DNA of 64,000 bases, taken from the NCBI RefSeq assembly GCF_905171765.1, contig NC_053390.1:138479468-138543467 (forward strand). Direction: 5' to 3'. The position numbers and the translations under genes are program-made. This document shows positions 10,321 through 21,887 of the stretch, piece after piece. Under the pieces are notes generated by a model. The model was not told the DNA's origin. It searched no databases and saw only the letters and a list, made by a program, of their open reading frames with translations. Positions within the stretch are counted from its first letter, which is position 1. The number at the start of each line of letters is the position of its first letter. Source of the stretch: Bufo bufo (taxonomy: Eukaryota > Chordata > Amphibia > Anura > Bufonidae).

Positions 10321-11455
10321 CAGTAATTTTAAAATGCTGGCATTCAGGGTCAGTGATCGCGGGTGGGTAGGGGGTACTTCTTCTTCCGCTCCACTGTTTG
10401 GGAGATGGAGAGCTGAACGCTTTTGTGGGACATTGTGGAGATGCTTGGTGACCCAGGTGGAGGTGTTGCTGGCAGATCCTCTGTTTGCGGGGTGGCAGGT
10501 GGCACTGTCACTCCATAGGTGGATGAAGAGGCCGAGATTGCAGCAGAAGAGGAAGCATAAGAAGCCAGAGACCTCTCTTGGTTTTGAGGTGTCTACTCCA
10601 CTGCAGCTCATGCTTTGCACTTAGATGCCTGGTTATGCAGGTTGTGCTCAGGTTGAGAACGTTTATGACTCGCTTCAGGCTCTGATTGCACAGCGTACAA
10701 ACCACTCATGTCTTGTCGTCAGCACATTGTCTGAAGAACTGCCATGCCAGGGAACTCCTTTTGAGATGGCTTTGGTGTGCTCGGTCCCTTGCTGCGGTGG
10801 GCAGTAGCAGGGCTACTGTCTAGGGGATGGCCGCTCAGCTTTTGCACCCTACTCCCTCTTCTGCTGTGCTGGTGGCTCTGTGCGACAACCCGCCTCTTCC
10901 TCCGAACTACATAGGTCACTCGCATGACCTTGATTCCATGTGGGGTCATGGACCTTATCGTCCTCCACATCATCTTCCACCCAGTCTTCACCCCTGCCCT
11001 CCTTGTCGGTCTGCACACTTTCGAAAGCCACAGCAGTTGGCACCTGTGTTTCGTCATCATTCGAGACGTGTTGCAGTGGTCCTCCCAGGTACTCATCTTG
11101 AAACATAAGGGGTTGGGCATCGGTGCACTCAATCTCTTTCACTTCTGGGGCAGGGCTAGGTGGATGGCCCTGGGAAACCCTGCTAGCAGAGTCATCAAAA
11201 AGCAGAAGAGACTGCTGCATGACTTGGGGCTCAGACTGCTTGGCTGATTTGCAAGGGGGTGAGGTGAAAGACTGATGGACATCGGCTGCAGGTGCCAACT
11301 CTTATCTTTCAGCAGGAGACTGGGTGGGAGACAATGTAAAGGAACTGGAGACACTGTCAGCAACCCAATCTACTATCGCCTGTACTTGTTCTGGCCTAAC
11401 CATTTGTAGAGCCGCAGTAGGCCCGACCAAATGCCGCTGAAGGTTCTGTTGCCTA
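10321..11455 (-). pseudogene. hAT-B transposase, N-terminal half with BED zinc finger
   Basis: The BED finger lies at 10590-10705 (CTLCNQSLKR, then STTCITRHLSAKH), preceded by an acidic, low-complexity N-terminal region at 10719-11450 (VRPEQVQAIVDWVADS, DETQVPTAVAFESVQTD, EDWVEDDVEDD). The segment 10321-10590 codes for a Ser/Thr/Pro-rich linker that continues into FEMLSF. The N-terminal region also holds SPPCKSAKQSEPQVMQQS, conserved in hAT-A and hAT-C. The frame is broken more than once and the start is displaced to 13563 by the insertion of hAT-D at 11456. Confidence 0.8.
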
Positions 11456-11521
11456 CAGTGCCATCTTAAGAGCATTATAGGCCCCCGGGCAATACAGTGC
11501 ACTGGGGCCCTGTCTACACAA

Positions 11522-11920
11522 TCACGCACTAGAATAAAAATGCAAATTATCAATAAGGCGATATTTATTGGGCATTTCCTCTTGTGGATTTTCCCCAGCA
11601 GTAGGATCAGGTAATGATACCAGTGGTATTTCTGCTGGAATTGGAGTGCATGTAGATGTGGATGCTACATCTGGAGGAGCAGAACTACAGGCTGACGTTG
11701 CACCTGGATTGAGCCAAGATGTTAGTTTTGGAAGTTTGCACATTTTCTCTTTCTCCTCTGCAGCCTTTTTCCTCTTCTGTGCTCCACTCAAAACATTACG
11801 TTTCATTTCTGCACTAAAGGTTATTTTCACCAACACGTAATAAACTTTATTTTTCCTCACCTTTTTTACACTTCCTCGAACGAGTGGCAACTCTAAGATT
11901 GCTATATAAGGGGGACACAT
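11522..11920 (-). pseudogene. hAT-D transposase N-terminal fragment
   Basis: Contains MKRNVLSGAQKRKKAAEE..KMCKLPKLTSW, the lysine-rich opening typical of ZMYM/TTF-type hAT proteins (SGxxKRK...KLPKLTSF). It is followed by a Ser/Pro/Thr-rich stretch. The catalytic domain is absent, so this is a deletion derivative. Confidence 0.65.
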
Positions 11921-12167
11921 AAGATATTACAGTCAAAACTTGAGGGGCACTAATAACTTAAAGTGGATGTAAACCCAAACATTTTTTTTTTTTGTGATGT
12001 CACAATGTAGAGTACCCAGGCAGTACACACGCCACTCCAACATTAATACCCACCAGCACCAGCAGTACCCACACCAGCATTACCCACCAGCACCAGAGTG
12101 TGTGTACATTTATATATATATCTATATTTATTTCGTTTTTTTAGTTGTATGATTAAAGTGGATGTAA

Positions 12168-12497
12168 ACCCCCAAGTATGCAGTATAGCACCCTATAGTA
12201 TACAGCACCACACAGTATGCAGTATAGCACCCTATAGTATACAGCACCACACAGTATGCAGTATAGCACCCTATAGTATACAGCACCACACAGTATGCAG
12301 TATAGCACCCTATAGTATACAGCACCACACAGTATGCAGTATAGCACCCTATAGTATACAGCACCACACAGTATGCAGTATAGCACCCTATAGTATACAG
12401 CACCACACAGTATGCAGTATAGCACCCTATAGTATACAGCACCACACAGTATGCAGTATAGCACCCTATAGTATACAGCACCACACAGTATGCAGTT
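12168..12497. repeat. 39-bp minisatellite, about eight copies
   Basis: Near-perfect units containing agtatgcagtatagc and ccctatagtatacagc. The unit length is a multiple of three, so both strands stay open over the array; those ORFs are a by-product and not genes. Confidence 0.95.
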
Positions 12498-12935
12498 TAG
12501 CACCCCACACTATACAGTACCCCACAGTATATAGTAGAGCAGTATAGACCCCCACACTATACAGCACCTCACTGTATACAGCACCCCAAACTATACACGA
12601 TACAGCCCCCCACACTATACAGTACAGCACTCTACACTATACCGCACCCACAGTATACAGCCCCCCACACTATACAGTACAGCAGTATAGCACTCCCCCC
12701 ACTATACAGCCCCCCCCACACTATACAGGCCCCCCACACTATACAGGCCCCCCACACTATACAGCCCACCACACAGTATACAGGCCACCCCCCCCACACA
12801 CAGTATACAGCCCACCACACAATATACAGCCCATTACACAATATATAGCCCACCACACAATATACAGCCCACCACACAGTATACAGGCCCCCACACAGTA
12901 TACAGCCCCCCACACAGTACACAGCACCCCACTAT
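12498..12935. repeat. Diverged cactatacagc-type repeats
   Basis: Irregular C-rich variants of the adjacent minisatellite (ccccccacactatacag and similar), with no constant period. Confidence 0.8.
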
Positions 12936-13070
12936 ACAGTAGTTTACAGTATATTAAAATAACAACCCCATGTCACCTTTTTCTGATGTAATCTTTACAC
13001 AGAAAAGCTCCACAGTTAACTTCTGCAACACTCCTGATAGGACCTGTGATGACTTCATAGCCATGTGACC

Positions 13071-13100
13071 AGTAATTGCTAGGTTACTGGTCACATGGTA
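13071..13100. repeat. Inverted repeat in hAT-D
   Basis: catgtgaccagtaa pairs with ttactggtcacatg around a short loop. No transcript is implied. Confidence 0.75.
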
Positions 13101-13438
13101 ATGATGTCATTAAGGTCCTAGATCAAAACTCATTAAGGTCCTAGAATTAAGATCATTAACACAGTACGATCATGATGCCTGTGTAGCCGACAGCCTGACA
13201 CCCGGGGCAGTAGCTAGCAGGGCTCAAGAGGCAGCTGCCTTGGGCCCCCCCAGGAGCAACTGGGCCCAGGGCAGCTGCCCCTTTTGCCCCTTGGTAAAGA
13301 CGGCCCTGGCGGCAACGCTGCTAAATGACGGTTGGGAAGTTGGCTGGTGGGTTCACTGGGCAGGCGGGCCCCCAGGCAAGTGGGGCCCCCGGGCAACTGC
13401 CCAGCGTGCCCATTCGAAAAGACGGCCCTGGTTGCCTA

Positions 13439-13563
13439 CTCGCACCTGAGGAAGGTATTTCACTTGTGCGTGTAGCTGGCACAGATCGACCACGTCCTCT
13501 CCCTGCAACAGTAGCTCCACCAGCAGCACCATGACCAGGGCCACGTCCCTTATTTGACGCTCT
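13439..13563 (-). pseudogene. hAT-B transposase start segment
   Basis: Minus-strand ATG at 13563 opens MRRASNKGRGPGHGAAGG..RGRGRS, a Gly/Arg-rich beginning shared with hAT-A (about 16060) and hAT-C (about 40410, where the ATG reads ACG). It is separated from the rest of the gene by hAT-D. Confidence 0.7.
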
Positions 13564-14960
13564 CCTCATATTTCTCAAATGTAGGATTTTGCCCAAAATT
13601 AGTGTTTTTTTAATAACAGAATAGAACAGCAGTATAGCAAAGGCTGCAATATTAAGTACTTTGGCCAAAATAAGTGTTTTTTTAAACCGAGAATATTATT
13701 GCTGTATTTCAAGATTGTATCTCACACTGACAGATGCAGACAAGGCCGCAAAATTTGTTTTTTGCCCAAAATGGGTGTTTTTTTTAATAACAGAATAGAA
13801 CACCAGTATGTAACGCGTGTATCTCACAATGACAAATGCAGCAAGGGCTGTAAAATTTAGTATTTTGCACAAATAAGGTGTTTTTTTTCAAAGCCAGAAA
13901 ATTATTGAAGTATTTCAAGCTTGTTTTTAACAATCTCAGATGCAGCAAAGGCTGCAATATTAAGTACTTTGCCTAAAATGGGTGTTTTTTTAATAACAGA
14001 TTATGACAGCAGTATCTAAAGCATGTATCTCACACTGACAGATGCAGACAAGGCCGCAAATTAAGTATTTTGCCCAAAATGTTTTATTTTTTAATAACAC
14101 AATAGCACAGCAGTATCTAAAGGGTGTATATCACACTGACAGATGCTGCAAAGGCTGTAAAATGTATTGTTTTGTCCAAAAAGGGTGTTTTTTTAATAAC
14201 AGAATATAACAGCAGTATATAACGCTTGAATTTCACACTAACATGCAGACAGGGCCGCAAATTAAGTATTTTGCCCAAAATGGGTGCTTTTTTAATAACA
14301 GAATAGCACAGAAGTATCTACATCATGTATCTCACAATGACAGAGGCTGCAAGGGCTGTACAATTTATTATTTTGCCCCAAAATTGTGTTTTTTTAATAA
14401 CAGAATATGACAGCAGTATATAACGCTTGAATTTCACACTGACAGATGCAGCAAGGGCTGTAAAATTTAGCATTTTGCCCAAAAAGGGTGTTTTTTAAAA
14501 CCCAGAAAATTATTGCTGTATTTCTAGCTTAAATTGCACACTGACTAATGCGGCAGAGGCCCCCTATGGAGGGTATTGCCAAAAATCGGTGTTTTTTAAA
14601 ACCCAGAAAATTATTGAAGTATTTCAAGCTTGTTTTTAACAATCACATATGCAGCAAAGGCTGCAATATTAAGTACTTTTCCCAAAATTGATGTTTTTTT
14701 AATAACAGATTATGACAACAGTATACACTTGAATTTCACACTGACAGATGCAGCAAGGGCTGTAAAATTGAGTATTTTGCCCAAAAAGGGTGTTTTTTTT
14801 TAAACTCTGGAAATTATTGCTGTATTTCTAGCTTCAATTGCACACTGACTAATTCTGCAAAGGGCACAGATGTATAGTTTTGCCACAAATTGGTGATTTT
14901 TTTAAACCCAGAATATAATTGCAGTAGTTCAAGCTTCTATTTGACTGTCACAAATGCACA
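13564..14960 (-). repeat. hAT-B 5' leader: diverged tandem repeats of about 95-100 bp
   Basis: About fourteen units, each with ttttgcccaaaa, a T-run, aataacagaata, cagcagtat and tctcacactgacagatgcag. The same kind of array occupies the equivalent position in hAT-C (40430-43000). No gene is seen. Confidence 0.85.
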
Positions 14961-15231
14961 TATGCTGTGCTGTTGCACAGAACTTGCATTAAATGGCCGC
15001 CGTCGCCGCCCACCTAACTAACAGACAGATAAAAGTTATTTTTCTGGGTCACTGGGCTCAGAGCAGGGTAAAAAGATTGTGCACTGCACCCACAAAACAA
15101 AATCTAGGTAGATCGCTGAGTTATCAAGCACTTCTGATTAAAGATTCTGTCCTATTCTCTCCCTCACAGCAGCAGCATCCTATCACTACACTAATCAGAG
15201 AAGAGTGACGTACAGCGCTACATAACTCCAG

Positions 15232-15340
15232 CTTATATAGAGGCTGGGTCACATGCTGCACTGGCCAATCACAGCCATGCAATTAGTAGGCATGGCTGTG
15301 ATGGCTTCTAAGGACACAAGTTAAACGCTTGTTGATTGGC
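15232..15340 (-). promoter_or_regulatory. hAT-B promoter: TATA and CCAAT boxes
   Basis: Minus strand shows TATATAA (15239-15233) about 100 bp downstream of CCAATC (15339-15334). Between them lies an inverted repeat atcacagccatgc/gcatggctgtgat (about 15268-15302). hAT-C has the same layout at 43317-43424. Position just inside the 5' terminus fits the transposase promoter. Confidence 0.65.
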
Positions 15341-15369
15341 TGCTCTGCAGCCTTTCAAAAAGTGCTATT

Positions 15370-15486
15370 AACTCGCCGAACACCGAACCCCAACCCAAAC
15401 TTTTACTGAAATGTTCGGGTTCGCGTCCGGGGTCCAAAAATCCTAAAGTTCGGTACGAACTTTACAGTTCGGGTTCGCTCAGCCAT
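15370..15486 (-). repeat. hAT-B 5' terminal region
   Basis: Repeats of gttcgggttcg and its complement fill the last 110 bp before the terminus. Closely similar to 43463-43578 at the end of hAT-C. Confidence 0.8.
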
Positions 15487-16050
15487 GTTCAAGGGTTGAC
15501 ATATTTTCATTGTTGGCTGTTTTATACCCCTGGTCTACATAGCAGACAGGGAAATAATTTAAAAAAAATTGTCTGTTACATTGTTGGGTGACATTAACCC
15601 ATTTTTGCCGTTGAAAAACCTCTGGTCTGCATAGGTGACAGGGACTTAAATTTCGAAAATTCATTTGTTCCATTGGTGGGTGACATGAACCCATTTTTGC
15701 CATTGAAAAACACCTGCTCTGCATAGGTGACAGGGACCGAAATTTCAAAAAATCGCCTGTTCCATTGGTGGATGACATTAACCCATTTTTGGCTGTTTTA
15801 TACCCCTGCTCTACATAGCAGACAGGAAAATAATTTGAAAAAATTAATCTGTTACATTGTTAGTTGACATTAACCCATTTTTGCTGTTTAAAACCCCCTG
15901 CTCTGCATTGGTGACAGGGACCGAAATTTCAGAAAATCGTCTGTTCCATTGGTGGGTAACATTAACCCATTTTTAACGTTGAAAAACCCCTGCTCTGCAT
16001 TGCTGACATGGAACTAAATTTAGTAAAAACGTCTGTTACTTCGGAAGGTG
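15487..16050 (+). repeat. hAT-A internal noncoding repeats
   Basis: Units of about 120 bp with tgtctgttacattg, gtgacattaacccattttt and ctgctctgcat. They are the reverse complement in kind of 7680-7970 in hAT-B, so the segment lies in the orientation of hAT-A. Confidence 0.7.
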
Positions 16051-16052
16051 AC

Positions 16053-17044
16053 CGCAAAAAATTAGGAGAGCGTCAAATAAGGGATGTGGCCCTGGTAGTG
16101 GTGCTGCTGCTGTTGGTGGAGCTCCTGTTGCAGGGAGAGGACGTGGTCGATCTGTGCCAGCTACACGCCCAAATGAAACACCTTCCTCAGGTGCGCGTAG
16201 GCGACAGAGCCTTCCGCGTTATTTAGTAGGCCCGAATGCCTACGAATGGTGAGGCCAGAACAAGTACAGGCGCTATTAGATTGGTTGGCTGACAGTGCCT
16301 CCGGTTCTTTCACATTGTCTCCCACCCAGTCCCCTGCTGAAAGATCAGAGTTGGCACCTGCAGCCCATGTCCATCAGTCTTTCACCCCATCCCCTTGCAA
16401 ATCAGCAAAGCAGTCTGAGCCCCAAGTCATGCAGCAGTCTCTTCTGCTTCTTGATGACTCTGCTAGCAGGGTTTCCCAGGGCCATCCACATAGACCTGCC
16501 CCATAAATGGAAGAGATTGAGTGCACCGCTGCCCAACCACTTATGTTTCAAGATGAGTACATGGGAGGACCACCGCAGCACGTCTCGGATGATGATGACG
16601 AAACACAGGTGCCAACTGCTGTGGCTTTCAAAAGTGTGCAGACCGACATGGAGGGCAGGGGTGAAGACTGGGTGGAAGATGATGTGGAGGACGATGAGGT
16701 CCTCGACCCCACATGGAATCAAGGTCATGCGACTGACCTGTGTAGTTCAGAGGAAGAGGCGGTGGTCGCACAGAGCCATCTGCACAGCAAAAGAGGGAGC
16801 AGGGTGCAAAAGCGGAGGGGTCGAGACAGTACACCTGCTACTGCCACCGCAGCATGGGACCGAGCACACCAAAGCCAGCTCCAAGGAATTCCCTGGCGTG
16901 GCAGTTCTTCAGACAATGTGCTGACGACAAGACACGAGTGGTTTGCGCGCTGTGCAATCAGAGCCTGAAGCGAGGAATAAACGTTCTAAACCTGAGCACA
17001 ACTTGCATGACCAGGCATATAAATGCAAATTACGAGCTACAGTG
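16053..17044 (+). pseudogene. hAT-A transposase N-terminus and BED finger
   Basis: Plus-strand equivalent of the hAT-B N-terminal half: a Gly/Arg-rich beginning, VRPEQVQALLDWLADS (from 16246), SPCKSAKQSEPQVMQQS, then after a stop at 16504-16506 the acidic region EDWVEDDVEDDEV and the BED finger CALCNQSLKRG..STTCMTRH (about 16940-17015). The frame ends at 17044 and continues in the segment at 57345. At least one stop and frame changes make it nonfunctional. Confidence 0.8.
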
Positions 17045-17114
17045 AAGTATGTCATGAACGTACCTGTACGCCGATGGATACCGCACGTGACAAGGGGTGG
17101 TTAACTTCCGGTTA
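17045..17114. other. Short unassigned segment between hAT-A and the L2 tail
   Basis: Seventy bases including ggttaacttccggttaacc, a small palindrome. Not recognised. Confidence 0.4.
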
Positions 17115-17117
17115 ACC

Positions 17118-17142
17118 CTTTATAATAATAATAATAATAAAA
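17118..17142 (-). repeat. L2 tail (AAT)n microsatellite
   Basis: About seven ata/aat units at the 3' end of the LINE. Confidence 0.9.
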
Positions 17143-17448
17143 TGTATTTATATAGAGCCACCATATTCCGCAGCGCTTTACAAATTCATAGGGTTCATGT
17201 ACAAAACAAAAATAACTGGATAATATGCAACTCAAACACTAGGAGTCAGGGCCCTGCTCGCAAGAGCATACAATCTATGAGGAATTGGGGTGACACATAA
17301 GGTAGTTGATTGTGATAAGTAGGATTTGAGCCATTATTGAACAGACAGTAGTAGTGCCGGCCGATCTGCTTCGGGTTTGGGACTACTAGAGGATAGAGTT
17401 TAGGCCAGAGGAGTTGGTGGGGGAAGGTTTAGTCTGGGAAAAATCATT

Positions 17449-19247
17449 TTAGGTAGCTTGATAAGCCTGCCTGAAAAAATGTGTTTTTAAGGCACGTTTG
17501 AAAGTGGAGAAGTTGTGGATTGACCTAGTATTCCGGGGCAGAGTATTCCAGAGAGTAGGTGCAGCTTGAGAAAAGTCTTGAAGACGGGAGTGAGAGGTAC
17601 GAATTATGGAGGTTATTAATCTTAGGTCACTAACAGAAAGGATAGCACGAGTAGGGTGGTAGATGGAGATGAGGCAGGAGATATATGAAGGTGCGGCGTT
17701 GGTCAGAGCTTTGTGGGTGAGGGTGAGAAGCTTGAACTGTATTCTGTGGTGGATGGGCAACCAGTAAAGTGACTGGCACAGACTAGTAGCATCAGTGTAG
17801 CGCGGTTGGATGGATAGATGAGCCTGGCTGCAGAATTTAGAACAGACTGAAGGGGGGAGAGTTTAGTGAGAGGGAGACCGATTAGTAATGCGTTGCAGTA
17901 GTCAAGACGAGAATGGATCAAGGCAACAACAAGAGTTTTTGCTGTTTCCACCGTAAGAAAAAGGCGGATTCTGGCGATATTCTTGAGGTGCTCACGACAA
18001 GAGCGTGTAAGTGATTGAATATGGGGAACAAAGGAGAGATCAGAGTCAAATGTGGCCCCAAGACAGCGGGCATGTTGCACAGGAGTTATGATAGTGCTGC
18101 AGACCAAAATTGAAATATCAAGTTTAGGTGAGTTAGTAGATGGGTAAAAGACAAGAAGATCAGTTTTTGAGAAGTTCAGTTTTAGATACAGAGAGGACAT
18201 GATGTTAGATACAGCTGCCAGACAATTACTGGTTTTGGGAGTAAAGCAGGGGTGATGTCAGGTGATTAAGTGTATAGTTGGGTGTCATCAGCATAGAGAT
18301 GGTATCAAAAGCCAAATCTACTAATAGTCTGTCCGATGGGGGCTGTATAGATGGAGAAGAGTAGAGGACCTAGTACTGAACTCCAACATCAAGAGGAAGA
18401 GGAGAAGAAGAAGAGCCAGCAAATGATACACTAAAGGAGCGCCCAGAGAGATAGGAAGAGAACCAAGAGAGGGCAGTGTCCTTAAGGCCAATTGAGTGGA
18501 GCATGGTGAGGAGGAGTTTATGGTCTACGGTATTGAACGCTGCAGAGAGATCCAACAGAATAAGTAGCGAATAGTCAGCATTTCTTTTTGCTGTTAGGAG
18601 ATCGTTAGACACTTTATTAAGGGCAGTTTCTGTAGAGTGAAGAGGGCGGAAGGCAGATTGTAATTGGTCAAGAAGAGAGTTTGCAGAAAGATAGCTTATA
18701 AAGCAAAAGTAGACAAGACGTTCAAGGAGTTTAGAGATAAATGGGAGGTTAGAAACAGGTCGGAAGTTTGCAGCACAGGTCGGGTCAAGAGATGGTTTCT
18801 TTAGTAGTAGGGTTATAATAGAGTGTTTGAAAGAGGAGAGAAAGATACCAGAAGAGAGAGGTTAAAAATTGTAGTTAGGTGAGTGATGACAGCCGGGGAG
18901 AGGGACTGGAGGAAGTGTGATAGAATAGGATCACTGCTACAGGTTGTGGGTTGAGAAGAAGAGAGAAGCCTGGAGACCTCTTCCTCTGTTATAGGGTCAA
19001 AAAAGGAGAGAGAGCATGTGGAGGAATTGGAAGGAGGAGGACTAAAATTATTTGGGGACTGGGAGATTATTTCCTGCTGGATACTACCAATCTTGTCTCT
19101 GAAGTAAGTGGCCATGCCATCAGCGCAGAGGTCAGGGACAGGTTCTGGAACTTTAGAGCTTAGAAGGGACTGAAAAGTGTCAAAAAGTCATTTTGGGTTA
19201 TTCGAGAGTGAGGAGATGAGAGGTGAAGTACTTTAGATGAGAGTGAG
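17449..19247 (-). pseudogene. L2 reverse transcriptase, C-terminal part
   Basis: RT blocks lie in several frames: ITEEEVSRLLSSSQPTTCSSDPI (about 19000), [16 protein letters not shown] (about 18560), YADDTQLY (about 18275), LGATFDSDLSFVPHI (about 18040), and the thumb and tail end with SRLDYCNALLIGL, FSQAAPTLWNTLPRNTRS and FKRALKTHFF (17860-17470). Order and motifs are those of vertebrate L2 ORF2. Multiple frameshifts, for example near 17730 and 18230-18370, mark it as dead. The upstream part continues at 43579 after hAT-C. Confidence 0.88.
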
Positions 19248-19689
19248 TAGAGTTGAGCGGACACCTGGATGTTCGGCCAAACTTCAGAAAAAAGTTTGAG
19301 TTCGGGACCCAAACTTGACCCGAACTTGACCCCGAACCCCATTGAAGTCAATAGGGACCCACACTTTTGAGCACTAAAATGGCTGTAAAAATGTCATGGA
19401 AAGGGCTAGAGGGCTGCAAATGTCATCAAACTGTGGTTAAGAGCATGGCAAGTGTTCTGTAAACAAATGTGGATAGGGAAATGACTTTAAATAACATAAA
19501 ATACGTTAAAAAAATAATAATAATCTTGATCTAGGAGGACGAGGTCCATATGGAGTAGGAGGTTGAGGAGGCGGTGGATGTGGAGGTGTAGGTGGAAGTG
19601 GCGGTGGAGGAGGAGGAGGTAGCCTACACAGCTTTTTGGTTTAAAATTTATATATATATTTTTTTAATTAGGGTACACCCCAAAACATT

Positions 19690-19890
19690 GGGTAATATAA
19701 CCCTCCAGTTGTGCTAAACACACGTTCAGACAATACACTGGCTGCAGGGCAGGCCAGCACCTCCAAGGGGTAAAGGGCAAGCTCAGGCCATGTGCACAAT
19801 TTAGAGACCCAGAAGTTGCAGGGGCTGACCCCTGTCAGTCAGTTCGTGTAGGCGTGTGCATACTTACTGGCCCACCATTTCACACGTCCC
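19690..19890 (-). pseudogene. hAT-C 3' terminal duplicate of dimerisation module
   Basis: Closely similar to 2270-2440 in hAT-B (ttcagacaatacactggctgcaggg, gtgcacaatttagagacccag). It lies about 1.6 kb downstream of the true dimerisation end at 21420-21699. Confidence 0.7.
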
Positions 19891-20066
19891 CGTGATGTTC
19901 ACGATCCAATTTGATATCTGCTCTATCAACTTTCGATGTTCTTTTTTGCGCCTACCATGGTGATCACGGGTGGCGGGGAATCAGGGTTCAGGGGCGGAGA
20001 GGGAGCGTGAGAAAAAGAGACCAATTTTAAGGGAGATAAATTTATAAAAAATTTTGGGGGTCGAGC

Positions 20067-20397
20067 AGAAATGTGGGAAAAGCTATTGAGGCGAAAATGT
20101 GGGACAAATTACAGAAGCCCAAATGTGGGCCAAAAGAGTCAAGCGGAAATGTGGGAAAAGCTATTGAGTCGCAAATGTTGTACAAATTACAGAAGCCCAA
20201 ATGTGGACCAAAAGAGTCAAGCGGAAATGTGGGAAAAGCTATTAAGGCGCAAATGTTGTACATATTACAGAAGCCTAAATGTGGGCCAAACGAGTCAAGC
20301 GGAAATGTGGGAAAAGCTATTGATGCGAAAATGTTGGCCAAAAGAGTATAGCAAAAATGTGGGCCAAATTATTGAAGTGCAAATGTGGTACAACTTG
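20067..20397. repeat. About 77-bp minisatellite, four copies
   Basis: Units begin ggaaatgtgggaaaagctatt (20067, 20144, 20221, 20299) and contain acagaagcccaaatgtggg. ORFs on both strands over this stretch are by-products. Confidence 0.85.
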
Positions 20398-20439
20398 TTT
20401 AAGTTTAAGCATTGAATCAAAGGAGGTGGCGCGCATCAA

Positions 20440-21130
20440 TTAAAGAAGCATTTCAGAAATTTTATTCCCTGTCACCTATGCAGAGCAGGGGTTTAATTGT
20501 ATAATGTCAACCCAAGAATGTAACAGAAAAATTACAGAAATGTATTAACTTGTCTACTTGGTAAAGCAGGGGTCTATGACAGAAAAAAAAATTTTATTGT
20601 CACCCGAAAATGTAAAATAAAAATTATTGAAATTTATTAAGCTGTCAACTAGGTAGAGGAGGGGTATATTACACCCAAATATTGGTGAATTTGACATTAA
20701 AATATAACTGACACACCCAAAAATTGTTGAATTTCACCAGAAAATGTAACTGACAATTATTTTATTTTTTTACCGGTCTACTAGGTATAGCAGTGGTACT
20801 TCACAACCAAAAATTTTTGAATTTCACCAGAAAATGTAACTGACAATTATTTTATTTTTTTCACCGGTCTACTAGGTATAGCAGTGGTACTTCACACCCA
20901 AAAATTGGTGAATTTATACTGAAAATGTAACAGACAAATTATTGAATTTTTTTCACCTGTCTACTAGGTATAGCAGTGGTACATCACACCCAAAAATTGG
21001 TGAATTTCACCAGAAAATGTAACTGACAATAATTATATTTTTATTTACAGGTCTACTAGGTATAGCAGTGGTACTATACACCCAAAAATTGGTGAATTTC
21101 ACCAGAAAATGTAAATGACAAAGTAGTGAA
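20440..21130 (-). repeat. hAT-C 3' noncoding tandem repeats of about 100-120 bp
   Basis: Units carry gtctactaggtatagcag, aaaaattggtgaattt and cagaaaatgtaac. They are equivalent to 7680-7970 in hAT-B but more numerous. A GGA-rich run follows at 21190-21270. Confidence 0.8.
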
Positions 21131-21419
21131 ATGATATAAAATAAAATACGTACAAATAAATTAAAAAAAATTGATTTATGAGGTGGAGTTCCATATGGAG
21201 TAGGAGTTTGAGGAGGCGGTGGACGTAGCGGTGTAAGTGGAAGCGGCGGTGGAGGAGGACGAGGTAGCCAACACAGGTTTTTGGTTTTAATTTTATTTTT
21301 TTAAATTAGGATATACTCTAAAAGAGTGTGAAATATCTAAAATACAAGAATGAGCAATTGTGCTGCAGTATAACAATGGCTGGTTAGTGCCATTATACAT
21401 GGCTATTCTGCACAAGATA

Positions 21420-21699
21420 CGGACAAGTCCTGAGGAATCCATGCCTGGTTCATTTTAATGAATGTGAGCTTGTCCACATTGGCTGTGGACAGTCAGCTGC
21501 GCTTGTCTGTGATGACGCCCCCTGCCGTGCTAAACACACGTTCAGATAATACACTGGCTGCAGGGCAGGCCAGCCCCTCCAAGGCGTAAAGGGCAAGCTC
21601 AGGCCATGTGCCCAATTTGGAGACCCAGAAGTTGAAGGGGGCAGACCCGTCATTCAGTACGTGTAGGCGTGTGCACACATACTGCTCCACCATGTTGCT
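21420..21699 (-). pseudogene. hAT-C transposase dimerisation end
   Basis: Encodes MVEQYVCTRLHVL..FWVSKLGTWPE..CPAASVLSERVFSTAGGVITDKRS, the hAT C-terminal dimerisation motif (PAxSxxSERVFS..G). Cut at 21699; the rest of the gene resumes at 37411. Confidence 0.85.
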
Positions 21700-21887
21700 C
21701 CTTGAATTATTTTTAGCATAGCTCCATTATGACAGAGCTGTAATCTGTGAATTCAGCTAAGCTTCGTGTCTGCAGGGAATCTATAGTAGTCTGAGACATG
21801 CCCCTATCCTATAATTGGCTCATAATGTTGCTCATTCCTTCCTCCTGCAGCTCTTGCTTCTCTGTTTGGTTGCTGTATATAAACTCA

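Larger units (their letters stand above)
11456..13430 (-). mobile_element. hAT-D: ZMYM-type hAT derivative inside hAT-B
   Basis: The left end cagtgccatctt matches, in inverse, the right end aagacggccctg (13419-13430). Host sequence gttgccta is duplicated exactly at 11448-11455 and 13431-13438, a perfect 8-bp target duplication. hAT-C shows the uninterrupted host sequence near 40270 (ttctgtcgcctactcacacc). Inside are a fragment of a transposase N-terminus, a 39-bp minisatellite, diverged repeats, and an inverted repeat at 13071-13100. A second terminus-like string (aaagacggccctg at 13292-13304) hints at a nested relative. Confidence 0.8.
144..15486 (-). mobile_element. hAT-B: BED-finger hAT transposon with three nested insertions
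   Basis: The left terminus starts tagagttgagcgg at 144; the right terminus ends ...gttcgctcagcca near 15485 and is its diverged inverse. Flanks gttcagggg (135-143) and gttcaaggg (15487-15495) look like an imperfect 8-9 bp target duplication, the size expected for hAT. Order on the minus strand: 5' end with TATA and CCAAT boxes, about 95-bp tandem repeats, transposase pseudogene, more tandem repeats, a second copy of the dimerisation module, 3' end. It is interrupted by CR1-A (331-2003), PLE-A (2559-7269) and hAT-D (11456-13430). Without these the element is about 7 kb. Confidence 0.8.

Noticed and set aside
12098..12547. Open frames of 116-149 codons on both strands over the 39-bp minisatellite
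   Set aside because: The unit is a multiple of three and free of stops, so several frames are open at once. No family similarity or unique sequence.
20042..20415. Overlapping ORFs of 92-114 codons on both strands
   Set aside because: They follow the 77-bp minisatellite and have no unique content.
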